DNA of 64,000 nt from VFJZ01 sp046598415 (GCA_046598415.1 JBKJIG010000084.1:62001-126000), one strand, 5' to 3'; shown: positions 19,533-28,266, counted from the first letter of the stretch. Numbers and translations: made by a program. The notes: generated by a model from the sequence alone, not told the origin.

Positions 19533-20108
19533 ATGGCACGCCTCATCGACCCGGACGACTCCGTGCTGATCGTCATCGACGTGCAGCGCGACTTCCTGAC
19601 GCGCGTGCAGTCGGAGCTGAAGGACGGCCTGATCGAGCGGATCGCGTTCCTCGCCGGCACCGCGCGGCACGTCGGCATCCCGGTCATCGCCACGGTGGAG
19701 TCGCCCGAGCAGTGGGGCGAGCTGCACCCCGACCTGGCACGGCGCCTGCCCGGCGCGCCGGTGTTGCGCAAGGAGGTGTTCGGGCTCGGCGACGACCCGG
19801 CGGTGCTGCCGGTCGTCGAGGCGACGGGTCGCCGAACGGCCGTGCTGACCGGCCTGGAGACCGACGTCTGCGTCGCCCACTCCGCGCTGTCGCTGCTCGA
19901 CCGCGGCTGGCGCGTGGTGTGCGTCGGCGACGCCGTGGCCTCGCCCGGCACCGCCCACGAGGCCGGCCTCGAGCGCATGCGCACGGCCGGCGCCGGGGTG
20001 CTCTGCGCGAAGCAGGTGCACTACGAGTGGCTACGGACGGTGGCGGCCGCCCGCGCCTTCCGGGCCGCGCACCCCGATCTGATCGAGCCGCCGGGCGTCC
20101 TGCTGTAG
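19533..20108 (+). CDS. Isochorismatase-family cysteine hydrolase
   Basis: A 191-residue alpha/beta hydrolase of the nicotinamidase/isochorismatase fold. The catalytic triad is visible: D16 in VIDVQRDF, K80 in LRKEVFG and C113 in ETDVCV. Such enzymes hydrolyse amides or ureido compounds; given the divergent ureohydrolase neighbour, a small amide from nitrogen catabolism is plausible but unproven. ATG 19533 is preferred; two upstream ATGs (19521, 19524) would add three or four residues. Both divergent genes must share the 28-bp gap for their control regions. Confidence 0.88.
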   Translation: MARLIDPDDSVLIVIDVQRDFLTRVQSELKDGLIERIAFLAGTARHVGIPVIATVESPEQWGELHPDLARRLPGAPVLRKEVFGLGDDPAVLPVVEATGRRTAVLTGLETDVCVAHSALSLLDRGWRVVCVGDAVASPGTAHEAGLERMRTAGAGVLCAKQVHYEWLRTVAAARAFRAAHPDLIEPPGVLL

Positions 20109-20223
20109 GGCGTCCCCGGCTGGCGGACGCACCGGCCGCGCGGGCGCGGCCGTCCGGCGGATATCCCGCTGCTGCCGCCTGCGGGACGATCGCCACGTGG
20201 CCGACACAGTGCTCGCCCAGCAG

Positions 20224-20242
20224 CCACCGGAAACCCCGGTGG
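20224..20242. other. Stem-loop upstream of kup
   Basis: CCACCGG (20224-20230) pairs with CCGGTGG (20236-20242) over a five-base loop. It sits in the 173-bp gap between the isochorismatase-like gene and kup. There is no T-run. A TACTGT hexamer at 20265-20270, eleven bases before the kup ATG, could be its -10 element. Confidence 0.3.
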
Positions 20243-20281
20243 CGCTCCCCGTGATCCGCACGCCTACTGTTCGCCGGGGCC

Positions 20282-22213
20282 ATGAGCGGAGCGGACGAGC
20301 GAAAGGGCGACGACGCCGTAGCCGCGACAACGCCGGCGCACGGCGGCTATGCCCGCAGCGGCCGGACGGCCCTCACGTTCGGCGCTCTCGGGGTCGTGTT
20401 CGGCGACATCGGTACCAGCCCGCTGTATGCGATGCACGAGGTGTTCGCCGGGCCGCACCCGATGACGCCCGATCCGAGCCGCGTGTACGGCGTGCTCTCG
20501 CTCGTGTTCTGGGCGCTGATGATCATCGTGACGCTCAAGTACATCGTGCTGGTGATGCGCGCGAACAACGATGGCGAGGGCGGCATCATGGCGCTGATCT
20601 CGCTCGTGATGCGCGCTGCGATGCGCTCGACCGGAAGCAAGCTCGGGCTCGTCGCCCTCGGCATCTTCGGCGCCTCGCTGTTCTACGGCGACGGCATGAT
20701 CACGCCGGCCATCTCCGTGCTCTCGGCGGTGGAGGGTCTCGAGATCGCCTCGCCGAGCCTCGGGGACTACGTGGTGCCGATCGCGCTCGTGATCCTGACC
20801 GCGCTGTTCGCGATCCAGCGTCTCGGCACGGGAGCCGTCGGCGCGCTGTTCGGACCCGTGATGGTGGTGTGGTTCGCGGTGCTGGCAGTGCTCGGCATCG
20901 CCGAGATCGTCGACCACCCCGGCATCCTCCGGTCACTCTCGCCCACCTACGCGGTCGAGTTCCTCGTCCACGAGCCGCGCATCGCGTTCCTCGCGCTCGG
21001 CTCCGTGGTGCTCGCGGTCACGGGTGCCGAGGCGCTGTACGCCGACATGGGCCACTTCGGACGTCCCGCGATCAGCCGGGCGTGGTTCCTGCTCGTGCTG
21101 CCCGCGCTGATGCTCCAGTACATGGGTCAGGGCGCGCTCGTGCTGCGCGACCCGAGCGCCGTGGACAGCCCGTTCTACCGGCTCGTGCCCGACGCCATGC
21201 GGCTGCCGATGGTCGTGCTCGCGACCCTCGCCACGGTGATCGCGTCGCAGGCCGTCATCTCCGGCGCGTTCTCCGTGACGCGGCAGGCGGTCGCCCTCGG
21301 ATTTTTGCCGCGTCTGCGGATCCTGCACACCTCGTCCAAGGAGATCGGGCAGGTGTACGTCCCGGTCGTCAACTGGGGCATCTACCTGGCCGTCGTGGCG
21401 CTCGTGGTGGGGTTCCGCTCGTCGAGCAACCTGGCGGCCGCCTACGGCATCGCCGTCACCGGCACGCTGGCGATCGACACGATCCTGTTCTTCGTCGTCG
21501 TCCGCCTGCTGTGGCACAAGCCGCGCTGGCTGGCGGTCGGCGGCGCGATCGCGTTCCTGGTCGTCGACCTCGGCTTCTTCGCCGCCAACATCCCGAAGAT
21601 CACGCATGGCGGCTGGTTCCCGCTGGTGATCGCCACGTTCGCGTTCACGACGCTGATGACGTGGCGGGCCGGGCGCGTGCTCCTGCGCGAGCGGATGCTC
21701 GCCGGCGAGCTGCCGATCGCCGCGTTCCTCGCGTCGCTCGCCTCGCATCCGCCGACCCGCGTGCCCGGCACCGCGGTCTTCCTCACATCGACCGGGCCCG
21801 ACACCCCGCGCGCGCTGCTGCACAACGTGCAGCACAACCACGTGCTGCACGAGCACGTGGTGCTCTTCACCGCCATCACCGAGGGCCGCCCGGCCGTGCC
21901 GCCCGACGAGCAGCTGCGCATCACCGACCTCGGTCACGGGATCACCCGGATCGTCGCGCACCGCGGCTTCCAGGAGGCGGCGAACATCCCCGCGATGCTC
22001 GCGCGCGCCCGCGCGCTAGGCGTCGATATCGACCCGACGGAAGCCTCGTACTTCCTCAACCACGTGACGATCTCTGCCGGCAGCAAGCCGGGCCTCGCCC
22101 GGTGGCGGAAGGTGCTGTTCGCGACGCTCAACCGCAACGCCAGCGGCGCGGCGGAGTTCTTCGCGCTGCCCGCCGACCGCGTCGTCGAGATCGGCACCCG
22201 CATCGAGCTCTGA
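20282..22213 (+). CDS. kup: Potassium uptake protein Kup/KUP-family transporter
   Basis: Proton-coupled K+ importer in the cytoplasmic membrane, 643 residues, the family's normal length. The N-terminal signature FGALGVVFGDIGTSPLYA begins the first membrane helix, followed by SLVFWALMIIVTLKYIVLV and GEGGIMAL. About twelve helices are followed by a cytoplasmic C-terminal domain (about 450-643) with HGITRIVAHRGFQE typical of Kup. The start ATG lacks a clear Shine-Dalgarno sequence. With the antiporter at the left edge it is one of two potassium-related transporters in the window, but they are not linked. Confidence 0.96.
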   Translation: MSGADERKGDDAVAATTPAHGGYARSGRTALTFGALGVVFGDIGTSPLYAMHEVFAGPHPMTPDPSRVYGVLSLVFWALMIIVTLKYIVLVMRANNDGEGGIMALISLVMRAAMRSTGSKLGLVALGIFGASLFYGDGMITPAISVLSAVEGLEIASPSLGDYVVPIALVILTALFAIQRLGTGAVGALFGPVMVVWFAVLAVLGIAEIVDHPGILRSLSPTYAVEFLVHEPRIAFLALGSVVLAVTGAEALYADMGHFGRPAISRAWFLLVLPALMLQYMGQGALVLRDPSAVDSPFYRLVPDAMRLPMVVLATLATVIASQAVISGAFSVTRQAVALGFLPRLRILHTSSKEIGQVYVPVVNWGIYLAVVALVVGFRSSSNLAAAYGIAVTGTLAIDTILFFVVVRLLWHKPRWLAVGGAIAFLVVDLGFFAANIPKITHGGWFPLVIATFAFTTLMTWRAGRVLLRERMLAGELPIAAFLASLASHPPTRVPGTAVFLTSTGPDTPRALLHNVQHNHVLHEHVVLFTAITEGRPAVPPDEQLRITDLGHGITRIVAHRGFQEAANIPAMLARARALGVDIDPTEASYFLNHVTISAGSKPGLARWRKVLFATLNRNASGAAEFFALPADRVVEIGTRIEL

Positions 22214-22228
22214 CGCCGCGGCTCAGAG
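22208..22228. terminator. Short stem spanning the convergent stops of kup and the LLM gene
   Basis: CTCTGA (22208-22213) pairs with TCAGAG (22223-22228). Each arm contains the stop codon of one of the two converging genes. The stem is short and has no T-run, so termination here is uncertain. Confidence 0.3.
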
Positions 22229-23122
22229 GAGCGGGCGGATCTCGGCGGCGAACCGTTCGACCGACACGTCGTCGGCCAGGAGCGAGACCATCGTGACGCC
22301 CGCGTCGCGCAGGCGGCGCAGCGTCTCGGCGATCACCTCGGGCGGGCCTGACAGCGGCGCCGACGGGTCGGGTCGGCCGGCGAACAGCAGCGGCTGCTCG
22401 CACACCAGGAGGTCGTAGGACGCGGGGTCGCGCCCGGCCGCCTCGAGCTCGTCGCGGAAGCCCTGCAGCCACGTCAGCGATCCGGCCAGGGACGGATCCG
22501 GGAGTGCCGTGAGGATGGTCGCCCAGCCGTCGCCGAGCCGCACCGCCCGGGCGCGAGCCGGCGCCGCGTGACCGCCGAGGAGGATCGGAATCGGCTGCGT
22601 GGGCGCCGGGTTGAAGCCCGCGGCCGCCCAGGCGTAGACGTCGCCACCGTAGGCCGCGGGGGTGCCCGACCAGACCGTGCGGAGCGCAGCGACGTACTCG
22701 TCCATGCGCACGCCGCGCCCGGCGAACGGCACGTCGAGCGCGGCGAACTCCTCGCGCATCCAGCCGCTGCCGAGGCCGCAGATCAGCCGACCGGGCGCGA
22801 ACTGCTCGATGGTCGCGAGCACCTTGCCGAGCACGATCGGGTGGCGGTACGGCGCGACCAGCACCTGCGTCCCGATCTGGATCCGCGAGGTGGCGCCGGC
22901 GAGCACGCCGATCACGCCGAGCGGGTCGAGGAACGGGTCCTCGGCCACCAGCGGGTAGCTGGCGTCGTACGGATACGCCGAGGTGAGCGTGACGGGCGTC
23001 AGCACGTGGTCGAACAGCCAGACGCTGTCCATGCCGTGTTCCTCGGCGTGCCGGGCCTGCGCACGGACGCGGGAGGCGGTGACGCCGGGGCCGGCGTGGT
23101 CGAGCTGCAGGCCGACGTGCAC
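22223..23122 (-). CDS. F420-dependent LLM-class (luciferase-like) oxidoreductase
   Basis: A 299-residue TIM-barrel flavin/F420 oxidoreductase. Family features include SVWLFDHVLTP early, the G-type loop RIQIGTQVLVAPYRHP, and LICGLGSGWMREEF near residue 140. The C-terminal segment PPEVIAETLRRLRDAGVTMV is the usual cofactor-domain ending. The gene starts with GTG nine bases after the hutH stop, so the two are probably one transcript. Its substrate is unknown; the pairing with an ammonia-lyase does not fit the textbook histidine pathway. Confidence 0.88.
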   Translation of the reverse strand: MHVGLQLDHAGPGVTASRVRAQARHAEEHGMDSVWLFDHVLTPVTLTSAYPYDASYPLVAEDPFLDPLGVIGVLAGATSRIQIGTQVLVAPYRHPIVLGKVLATIEQFAPGRLICGLGSGWMREEFAALDVPFAGRGVRMDEYVAALRTVWSGTPAAYGGDVYAWAAAGFNPAPTQPIPILLGGHAAPARARAVRLGDGWATILTALPDPSLAGSLTWLQGFRDELEAAGRDPASYDLLVCEQPLLFAGRPDPSAPLSGPPEVIAETLRRLRDAGVTMVSLLADDVSVERFAAEIRPLL

Positions 23123-23131
23123 CGGCGGAGC

Positions 23132-24673
23132 CTACTCCAGCGGCCCGGTGGCCGCCTCGGTCGCGGCGAGCAGCGCGCCCGAGCGCACCAGCCGCTCGGC
23201 CGCGGCGAGCTCCGGCGCCAGGAACCGGTCCGGCCCGGGGCCCGGCACCTCGGCCCGCAACGCCGCCAGCGCCGCGGACGTTGCAACGCCCGGCCGAAGG
23301 GGCGCGCGCAGGTCGAGCCCGCGGGCGGCGCACGACACCTCGACCGCCAGGATGCGGCCCAGGTTGGCGACCGACTGGCGCAGCTTGCGGGCGGCCCCCC
23401 AGCCCATCGAGACGTGGTCCTCCTGCATCGCGCTGGTCGGCAGCGAGTCGACGCTGGCGGGCGCCGCGAGGCGGCGGTTCTCGGCCACCATGCCGGCCTG
23501 CGTGTAGTGGGCGATCATCATGCCGCTGTTGACGCCGGCGTCGGTGGTCAGGAAGGGCGGCAGGCCCTGCGACCGGGTAGCGTCGAGCAGCCGGTCGGTG
23601 CGGCGCTCGGCGATCGCGCCGATCTCGGCCGTGGCGATGGCGAGGAAGTCGCAGACGAAGCCGAGCGGCGCGCCGTGGAAGTTGCCGCACGACTCGACCC
23701 GGCCGTCGGGCAGGATCATCGGGTTGTCGATGGCCGAGCGCAGCTCGATCGCGGCCACGCCAGCGGCATGCGCGAGGGTGTCGCGGGCGGCGCCGTGCAC
23801 CTGAGGCGTGCAGCGCAGCGAGTAGGCGTCCTGCACGCGCGTGTCGCCGTAGCGATGGCTGGCGACGATCTCCGAGCCGGCCAGCAGCCGCCGCAGGTTG
23901 GCGGCCGACGCCCCCTGGCCGACATGCGGCCGCAGCGCCTGCAGCTCCTCCGAGAAGGCGCGGTCGGTGCCGAGCAGCGCCTCGACCGTCATCGCCGCCG
24001 CGATGTCGGCGGTCTTCACCAGCACGTCCAGGTCGGCGAGCGCGAGCACCAGCATCCCGAGGATGCCGTCGGTGCCGTTGATGAGCGCGAGGCCCTCCTT
24101 CGCGGTCAGCACGGGCGGCTCGATGCCGGCCTCGGCCAGCACCTCGCCGGCGCTGCGGCGATTGCCGTCGGGATCCCACACCTCGCCCTCGCCGATCAGC
24201 GCCAGCGCCGCGTGCGCGAGCGGCGCCAGGTCGCCAGAGGCGCCCAGCGACCCGTGCTCGTACACGACGGGCGTGATGCCGGCGTTCAGCAGGGCCAGCA
24301 TCGTCTCGGCCACGACGGGCCGCGCGCCCGAGAACCCGAGCGCCAGCGAGCGGGCGCGCAGGAACACCATCGCGCGGACGACCTCCCGCTCGACCGGGTC
24401 GCCCATACCGGCCGCGTGCGATCGCACGAGCGCGCGCTGCAGCTCCTCGCGACGGTCGGCGGGGATGGGCGTGTTGGCGAGCGAGCCGAAGCCGGTCGAC
24501 ACGCCGTAGACCGGCTGATCCGAGTGCGCCAGCCGGGTCACGATCTCGGCACTGGCCGTCATCGTGGCCCGGGCCGCTCCGGACAGCAGGGCCTGTGCGC
24601 CCGCACGTGCAACCCGTACCACGTCTTGCGGGGACGGGCCACCGGGTGTGAGTTCGACGGTAGTCACGAGCAC
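23132..24673 (-). CDS. hutH: Histidine ammonia-lyase (aromatic amino acid lyase family)
   Basis: Eliminates ammonia from histidine to give urocanate. The 513-residue protein carries the self-forming MIO cofactor triad Ala-Ser-Gly at 145-147 in GSLGASGDLAPLAH. Other lyase signatures are YGVSTGFGSLA with the catalytic Tyr, RSAIDNPM, GNFHGAPL and MQEDHVSMGW. No tyrosine or phenylalanine lyase selectivity motif could be judged by eye, so histidine is the likely, not certain, substrate. GTG 24673 or GTG 24667 may be the start. hutU and hutI are not adjacent. A divergent APC permease 145 bases away is a candidate importer. Confidence 0.9.
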   Translation of the reverse strand: MLVTTVELTPGGPSPQDVVRVARAGAQALLSGAARATMTASAEIVTRLAHSDQPVYGVSTGFGSLANTPIPADRREELQRALVRSHAAGMGDPVEREVVRAMVFLRARSLALGFSGARPVVAETMLALLNAGITPVVYEHGSLGASGDLAPLAHAALALIGEGEVWDPDGNRRSAGEVLAEAGIEPPVLTAKEGLALINGTDGILGMLVLALADLDVLVKTADIAAAMTVEALLGTDRAFSEELQALRPHVGQGASAANLRRLLAGSEIVASHRYGDTRVQDAYSLRCTPQVHGAARDTLAHAAGVAAIELRSAIDNPMILPDGRVESCGNFHGAPLGFVCDFLAIATAEIGAIAERRTDRLLDATRSQGLPPFLTTDAGVNSGMMIAHYTQAGMVAENRRLAAPASVDSLPTSAMQEDHVSMGWGAARKLRQSVANLGRILAVEVSCAARGLDLRAPLRPGVATSAALAALRAEVPGPGPDRFLAPELAAAERLVRSGALLAATEAATGPLE

Positions 24674-24818
24674 CGGAGGATAGTGGGGCGGCCCCGCGTC
24701 CGGGTTGGCAGAGACTCGACCGGTGTCCCGATTGGATCCAGGATCCCTGCGCTTGACCTCATGGTTGTCCGCGTGGCACGATCGCCGCGGATGGGAACCC
24801 TACGAGAGGGAGTTTTGG

Positions 24819-26393
24819 ATGGCTGCTGCTGAAGCAGGGCACGACCTCGAACTACGTCACAGCTCGATCGGGCTCGCTGACGTCCTCTTTCAAGCAATCA
24901 CGTACATGGCGCCGGGCGTCGGGCTCGCGTTCTCGATCGGCATCGCGGTGCCGATCTCCGGCGCAACACTGCCGCTCTCGGTGCTCGTCGCGCTTGCGGC
25001 GTGCACGTTCTGCGCGGTGGCGATCGGCCAGCTGGCGACGCATATCCCGTCAGCCGGCGGTCTCTACACCTACGCGGCTCGCGGGATCGGCCCGAAGACG
25101 GGCTTCCTGGTCGGCTGGTTCTACGTCGGGTTCGGCATCTTCCTGCCCGGCTCGCTGCTGACGCTGGGAGGCTGGTTCGTCGATGGCTTCGTCGACCGCG
25201 AGCTCGGCTTCTCGATCGGCTGGTGGTTCTGGGGCCTGATCTTCGCGGCCTCGATCTTCTGCCTGACGTTCTTCGACGTCCGGATGTCGGCGAAGGCGAC
25301 GGTGATCCTGGGTGCAGTCGAGCTCGGCGTCTTCTTCGCGCTCGGCCTGTACATGATCCTGACCGAGACGAACTCGACGAAGCCGTTCACGCCGTCCGCC
25401 GGCGCCGACGGCTATGGCGGCATCTTCCAGGGCGCGGTGTTCGCGATCCTGGCGTTCATCGGATTCGAGGCCGCCTCGGCACTGGGCGAGGAAGCGAAGA
25501 ACCCGAAGCGGACGGTGCCGTTGGGCGTGATCGGTTCGTGCGTGCTCGTGGGCCTCTTCTACGTCTTCATGACCTACTCGTGGAACGTCGGCGCGCACCT
25601 CGACATCATCGGCCACAACACGGCCACCGCCGGCTCCGACTGGGATGCGTTCGGCGACGAGTACTGGGGGACGGCGGGCGCGTGGCTGCTGTTCTTCGCA
25701 CTGGTGAACTCCGTGATCGCGTGCGGAACGGCTTCGACCAACAACGCGGCACGCGTGTTCTTCGCGATGGGCCGGACGGGCAACGCACCGTCCTATCTCG
25801 GCAAGGTGCACCCGAAGTACAAGTCGCCCTACATGTCGGTCATCACGACGATCGCGGTGACGGGCACCGTGGCCTACGTGGCCGCGTTCTACTTCGGTGA
25901 CGTCCTCGGGGCCGGCACGGATGGCCTCTCCGGCTTCGTCGTCGAGGCGACGTTCTTCACCGTGATCGCGATCCTGATCTACATCATCTCGTGCGTCGCG
26001 TGCATCGGCTACTTCTCGAAGGGCGGTCGCGCCTCTCGGAACATGTTCCTGCACGTGATCGTGCCGGTGATCGGCGTGATCGCATTCATCCTGCCCCTGT
26101 ACACGCAGTACTGGGACCTGTCGGCGTTGTTCAACGGCGAGGTCTTCACCTGGGCCTACAAGAACGAGGCGGGTACGAACGTCTTCTTCGACAAGGCCCT
26201 GCCGACGACCTGGTCGGTGATGGGCGCCATCGTCTGGCTGATCGCCGGCATCGCACTGGCGCTCTACCTCGGTTCGACCCGGCCGGACGCCCTCGATCGC
26301 GCCACGCAGGCCTTCGGTGGCGAGGTCGACGACGACGACGACGACAGCGACAACCCGGATCCGCAAGCACACTCGATGTCGATCCTCAGCTAG
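24819..26393 (+). CDS. APC-superfamily amino acid permease
   Basis: A 524-residue amino acid/polyamine transporter with about twelve membrane helices. The first helix region ITYMAPGVGLAFSIGIAVPI and HIPSAGGLYTYAARGIG are typical of actinobacterial APC permeases, as is FIGFEAASALGEEAKNPKRT in the middle. The C-terminal tail ends with RPDALDRATQAFGGE, an acidic run of six Asp and HSMSIL. A purine-rich GAGAGGGAG lies about six bases before the ATG at 24819, unlike many neighbours without a Shine-Dalgarno sequence. It diverges from hutH and could supply that enzyme. A paralogue with the same tail pattern lies convergently at 26543-28048. Confidence 0.9.
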   Translation: MAAAEAGHDLELRHSSIGLADVLFQAITYMAPGVGLAFSIGIAVPISGATLPLSVLVALAACTFCAVAIGQLATHIPSAGGLYTYAARGIGPKTGFLVGWFYVGFGIFLPGSLLTLGGWFVDGFVDRELGFSIGWWFWGLIFAASIFCLTFFDVRMSAKATVILGAVELGVFFALGLYMILTETNSTKPFTPSAGADGYGGIFQGAVFAILAFIGFEAASALGEEAKNPKRTVPLGVIGSCVLVGLFYVFMTYSWNVGAHLDIIGHNTATAGSDWDAFGDEYWGTAGAWLLFFALVNSVIACGTASTNNAARVFFAMGRTGNAPSYLGKVHPKYKSPYMSVITTIAVTGTVAYVAAFYFGDVLGAGTDGLSGFVVEATFFTVIAILIYIISCVACIGYFSKGGRASRNMFLHVIVPVIGVIAFILPLYTQYWDLSALFNGEVFTWAYKNEAGTNVFFDKALPTTWSVMGAIVWLIAGIALALYLGSTRPDALDRATQAFGGEVDDDDDDSDNPDPQAHSMSILS

Positions 26394-26416
26394 GCTCGAG
26401 CGCGACCGTACGACTC

Positions 26417-26452
26417 GGGCCCCGTGCTCCCTCGTGGAGCACGGGGCCCTTT
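26417..26452 (+). terminator. Strong intrinsic terminator of the APC permease gene
   Basis: A perfect 14-bp GC-rich stem (GGGCCCCGTGCTCC with its complement) has a five-base loop (CTCGT) and is followed by TTTGTCTT. It starts 23 bases after the permease stop. Confidence 0.88.
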
Positions 26453-26455
26453 GTC

Positions 26456-26472
26456 TTCGTGCCTGGCACGAA
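26456..26472. repeat. Perfect palindrome TTCGTGCCTGGCACGAA
   Basis: A 17-bp perfect palindrome between the two facing terminators. Its GTGCCTGGCAC core recurs at 8881-8891 and 55535-55545. It could be a protein-binding site, a REP-like element or part of a termination structure. Confidence 0.6.
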
Positions 26473-26486
26473 GCGCGCCAACGACA

Positions 26487-26520
26487 GAGGGGCGCCCGCC
26501 GTTTCCGGCGGACGCCCCTC
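26487..26520 (-). terminator. Terminator-like hairpin of the second APC permease gene
   Basis: Fifteen-base arms (26487-26501 and 26506-26520) pair with one mismatch around TTTC. It lies 22 bases beyond the minus-strand permease stop at 26543. The T content after the stem (CTGTCGTT) is modest. Confidence 0.65.
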
Positions 26521-26542
26521 GGATCGAACTTCGATCAGTCGA

Positions 26543-28048
26543 TCAGTGGCTGATCGACATCGACTCGGCAGGCCCATCGTGGGCCAGCTCGCCCGACTCG
26601 CCGCCGAAGGCGTGCGTGGCACGGTCGAGCGCGTCCGGTCTGGCGGACTTCATGTAGAGCGTGACGATGATGCCGAGGACGAGCCAGGTGATCGCGCCCC
26701 AGCCGATCCAGTTCAGCGGGAACTCGCTCATGCCCCAGCCGAAGAAGCTATCGAACGAGAAGAACTGCCCGTACAGCGCGGCCAGGAAGATGATGATCCC
26801 GAGTACGGGGCAGACGATGTGCAGGAAGAAGTTCTTGTGCGGGATACCTTCCGCCTTACGCGTGAAGAACCCGATGCAGGCGACGCACGACAGCATGTAG
26901 ATGACGATCGCGAGGATCGTGAACATGCCGCCGATGATGGAGAAGCCCAGCACCGGACCCCAGCGTTCGCCCGCCACGTAGGTCGAGATGGTCGACAGGC
27001 CGAGCACCGTGATGACCGCGATGTACGGCGTGCGGTGATGGCTGTGAACGCGGCCCAGCACGCTCGGCAGCGAGCCGGCACGGCCCATCGCGAACAGCAC
27101 GCGCGCGGCGTTGTTGACGGCAGCGGCACCGCACGCGAAATTGGAGTTCACCAGCGCGATGAACACGACCCACCACGCCGCACCCCAGTGGTCATGCGCG
27201 AACTGGATCCAGTCGTTACCGCCGGTGTCCGCATGGAACCCGACGATGTCGGGCGTACCGACCGCCCACGCGTAGCAGGCGAACACGTAGTAGAGCCCGA
27301 TGCCGACGCAGGAGTAGAGCACGCCGCGCGGCACCGTTGAGCGCGGGTTGCGCGCCTCCTCGCCGAGCGCCGAAGCCGCCTCGAACCCGATGAACGCGAG
27401 GATGCCGAAGATGGCGCCGAGCAGCAGGCCCTTGTTGTCCTGCAGCGAGTTCGCCGGGTTGAACGGCGCCAGGCTGTTGTTCGCCTTGTCGGAGCCGATG
27501 ATCGTCGCCGACAGGGCGACGAAGACGAGGATCTCCATGGCGCCGAGGATGATGCCGGCCTTCGCCGACAGGCGGACGTCGAAGTACGTCAGGCAGAACA
27601 CCACGACGATCGTCACCGCCGTCCAGAACTCCCAGCCGGGCGAGCCGGACCACCAGCCCTGCTCGACGAGGGTGGTGTCGATCAGGTAGCCGTTCAGGAT
27701 GAGGACGAACACCGGCAGGAAGGCCGCGAAGCCGAGATAGAGCCAGCCGACGTAGAACCCGGCCGACGGGTTGATGCCCTTCGCCGCGTACGTGTAGATG
27801 CCGCCGGCGGACGGGATGTGCTTCGCGGTCTGACCGATTGCGACCGCGGTAAACGTGCACCCGACCAGCGCGATGATCACCGACAGCGGCAGCGTCGTAC
27901 CCGAGAACTGGATGCCGATGCCGATCGAAAACGCGAGGCCGATGCCAGGCGCCATGTAGGTGATCGACTGGAACACCACATCCCAGAGCCCGATCGATCC
28001 GCTCCGGAGATTGACGTCCGGAGGTCCCGGAGTCTCCAACACAGCCAT
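26543..28048 (-). CDS. APC-superfamily amino acid permease, paralogue of the convergent neighbour
   Basis: A 501-residue permease closely related to the one at 24819: SITYMAPGIGLAFSIGIGI, HIPSAGGIYTYAAKGIN, FIGFEAASALGEEARNPRST, and the same closing pattern RPDALDRATHAFGGE followed by SMSI. About twelve membrane helices are visible. The ATG at 28048 is preceded by GGGAGGGAA, a strong ribosome site within a repeated hairpin. The 220-bp upstream region also holds a perfect CTTGTAATTACAAG palindrome. So this gene appears tightly controlled by a GntR-like regulator and possibly at translation. The substrate is unknown. The face-to-face pair looks like an old inverted duplication. Confidence 0.9.
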   Translation of the reverse strand: MAVLETPGPPDVNLRSGSIGLWDVVFQSITYMAPGIGLAFSIGIGIQFSGTTLPLSVIIALVGCTFTAVAIGQTAKHIPSAGGIYTYAAKGINPSAGFYVGWLYLGFAAFLPVFVLILNGYLIDTTLVEQGWWSGSPGWEFWTAVTIVVVFCLTYFDVRLSAKAGIILGAMEILVFVALSATIIGSDKANNSLAPFNPANSLQDNKGLLLGAIFGILAFIGFEAASALGEEARNPRSTVPRGVLYSCVGIGLYYVFACYAWAVGTPDIVGFHADTGGNDWIQFAHDHWGAAWWVVFIALVNSNFACGAAAVNNAARVLFAMGRAGSLPSVLGRVHSHHRTPYIAVITVLGLSTISTYVAGERWGPVLGFSIIGGMFTILAIVIYMLSCVACIGFFTRKAEGIPHKNFFLHIVCPVLGIIIFLAALYGQFFSFDSFFGWGMSEFPLNWIGWGAITWLVLGIIVTLYMKSARPDALDRATHAFGGESGELAHDGPAESMSISH

Positions 28049-28054
28049 AAGCGA

Positions 28055-28101
28055 TTCCCTCCCGAGGAAGTGCGTGGACGCGTTCCCTCCCGAGGAACGC
28101 G
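28055..28101 (-). promoter_or_regulatory. Tandem hairpins presenting GGGAG loops in the permease leader
   Basis: The 15-base sequence TTCCCTCCCGAGGAA occurs twice, at 28055-28069 and 28083-28097. On the minus-strand RNA each copy forms a stem with loop UCGGGAG. The upstream one is extended to an eight-base stem (28079-28101), while the downstream one holds the ribosome-binding site, ending six bases before the ATG. This suggests regulation by ribosome or RNA-binding-protein access. Confidence 0.55.
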
Positions 28102-28126
28102 TAAGCGGCGAGCATCTCGCAGAACG

Positions 28127-28140
28127 CTTGTAATTACAAG
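28127..28140. promoter_or_regulatory. Perfect 14-bp palindrome CTTGTAATTACAAG, probable GntR/FCD operator
   Basis: It stands out as AT-rich in very GC-rich DNA, 79 bases upstream of the permease start. FCD-type GntR regulators often bind TTGT...ACAA or TNGTAATTACNA palindromes. On the minus strand its TTGTAA overlaps a possible -35, with GATGCT 17 bases on as a weak -10. The only GntR gene in the window is at 7552-8208, whose own upstream palindrome is different, so the regulator is probably elsewhere. Confidence 0.6.
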
Positions 28141-28257
28141 GGAATGCAACCGACGACGATCGGCGGGTGGGTGCCGGTTCACTCCGCTGCTGGTCTGCGG
28201 TGGCTGGGTGCGGCAGATCGAGATCGCCATGCGGGACCTTCTGACGGGCGGCCTGCC

Positions 28258-28266
28258 TAGACTCCG
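28258..28266 (+). promoter_or_regulatory. Candidate leaderless promoter of the second MFS gene
   Basis: TAGACT at 28258-28263 lies three bases before ATG 28267 and six before GTG 28270. The spacing rule seen elsewhere in the window favours GTG 28270 as the true start. Confidence 0.35.

Noticed and set aside
20109..20281. c-di-AMP (ydaO-type) riboswitch upstream of kup
   Set aside because: Only one simple stem-loop is present and the gap is too short for the two-domain aptamer.
26329..26343. GAC trinucleotide run as a microsatellite or phase-variable repeat
   Set aside because: It encodes an acidic Asp run in the permease tail and changes in unit number would stay in frame.
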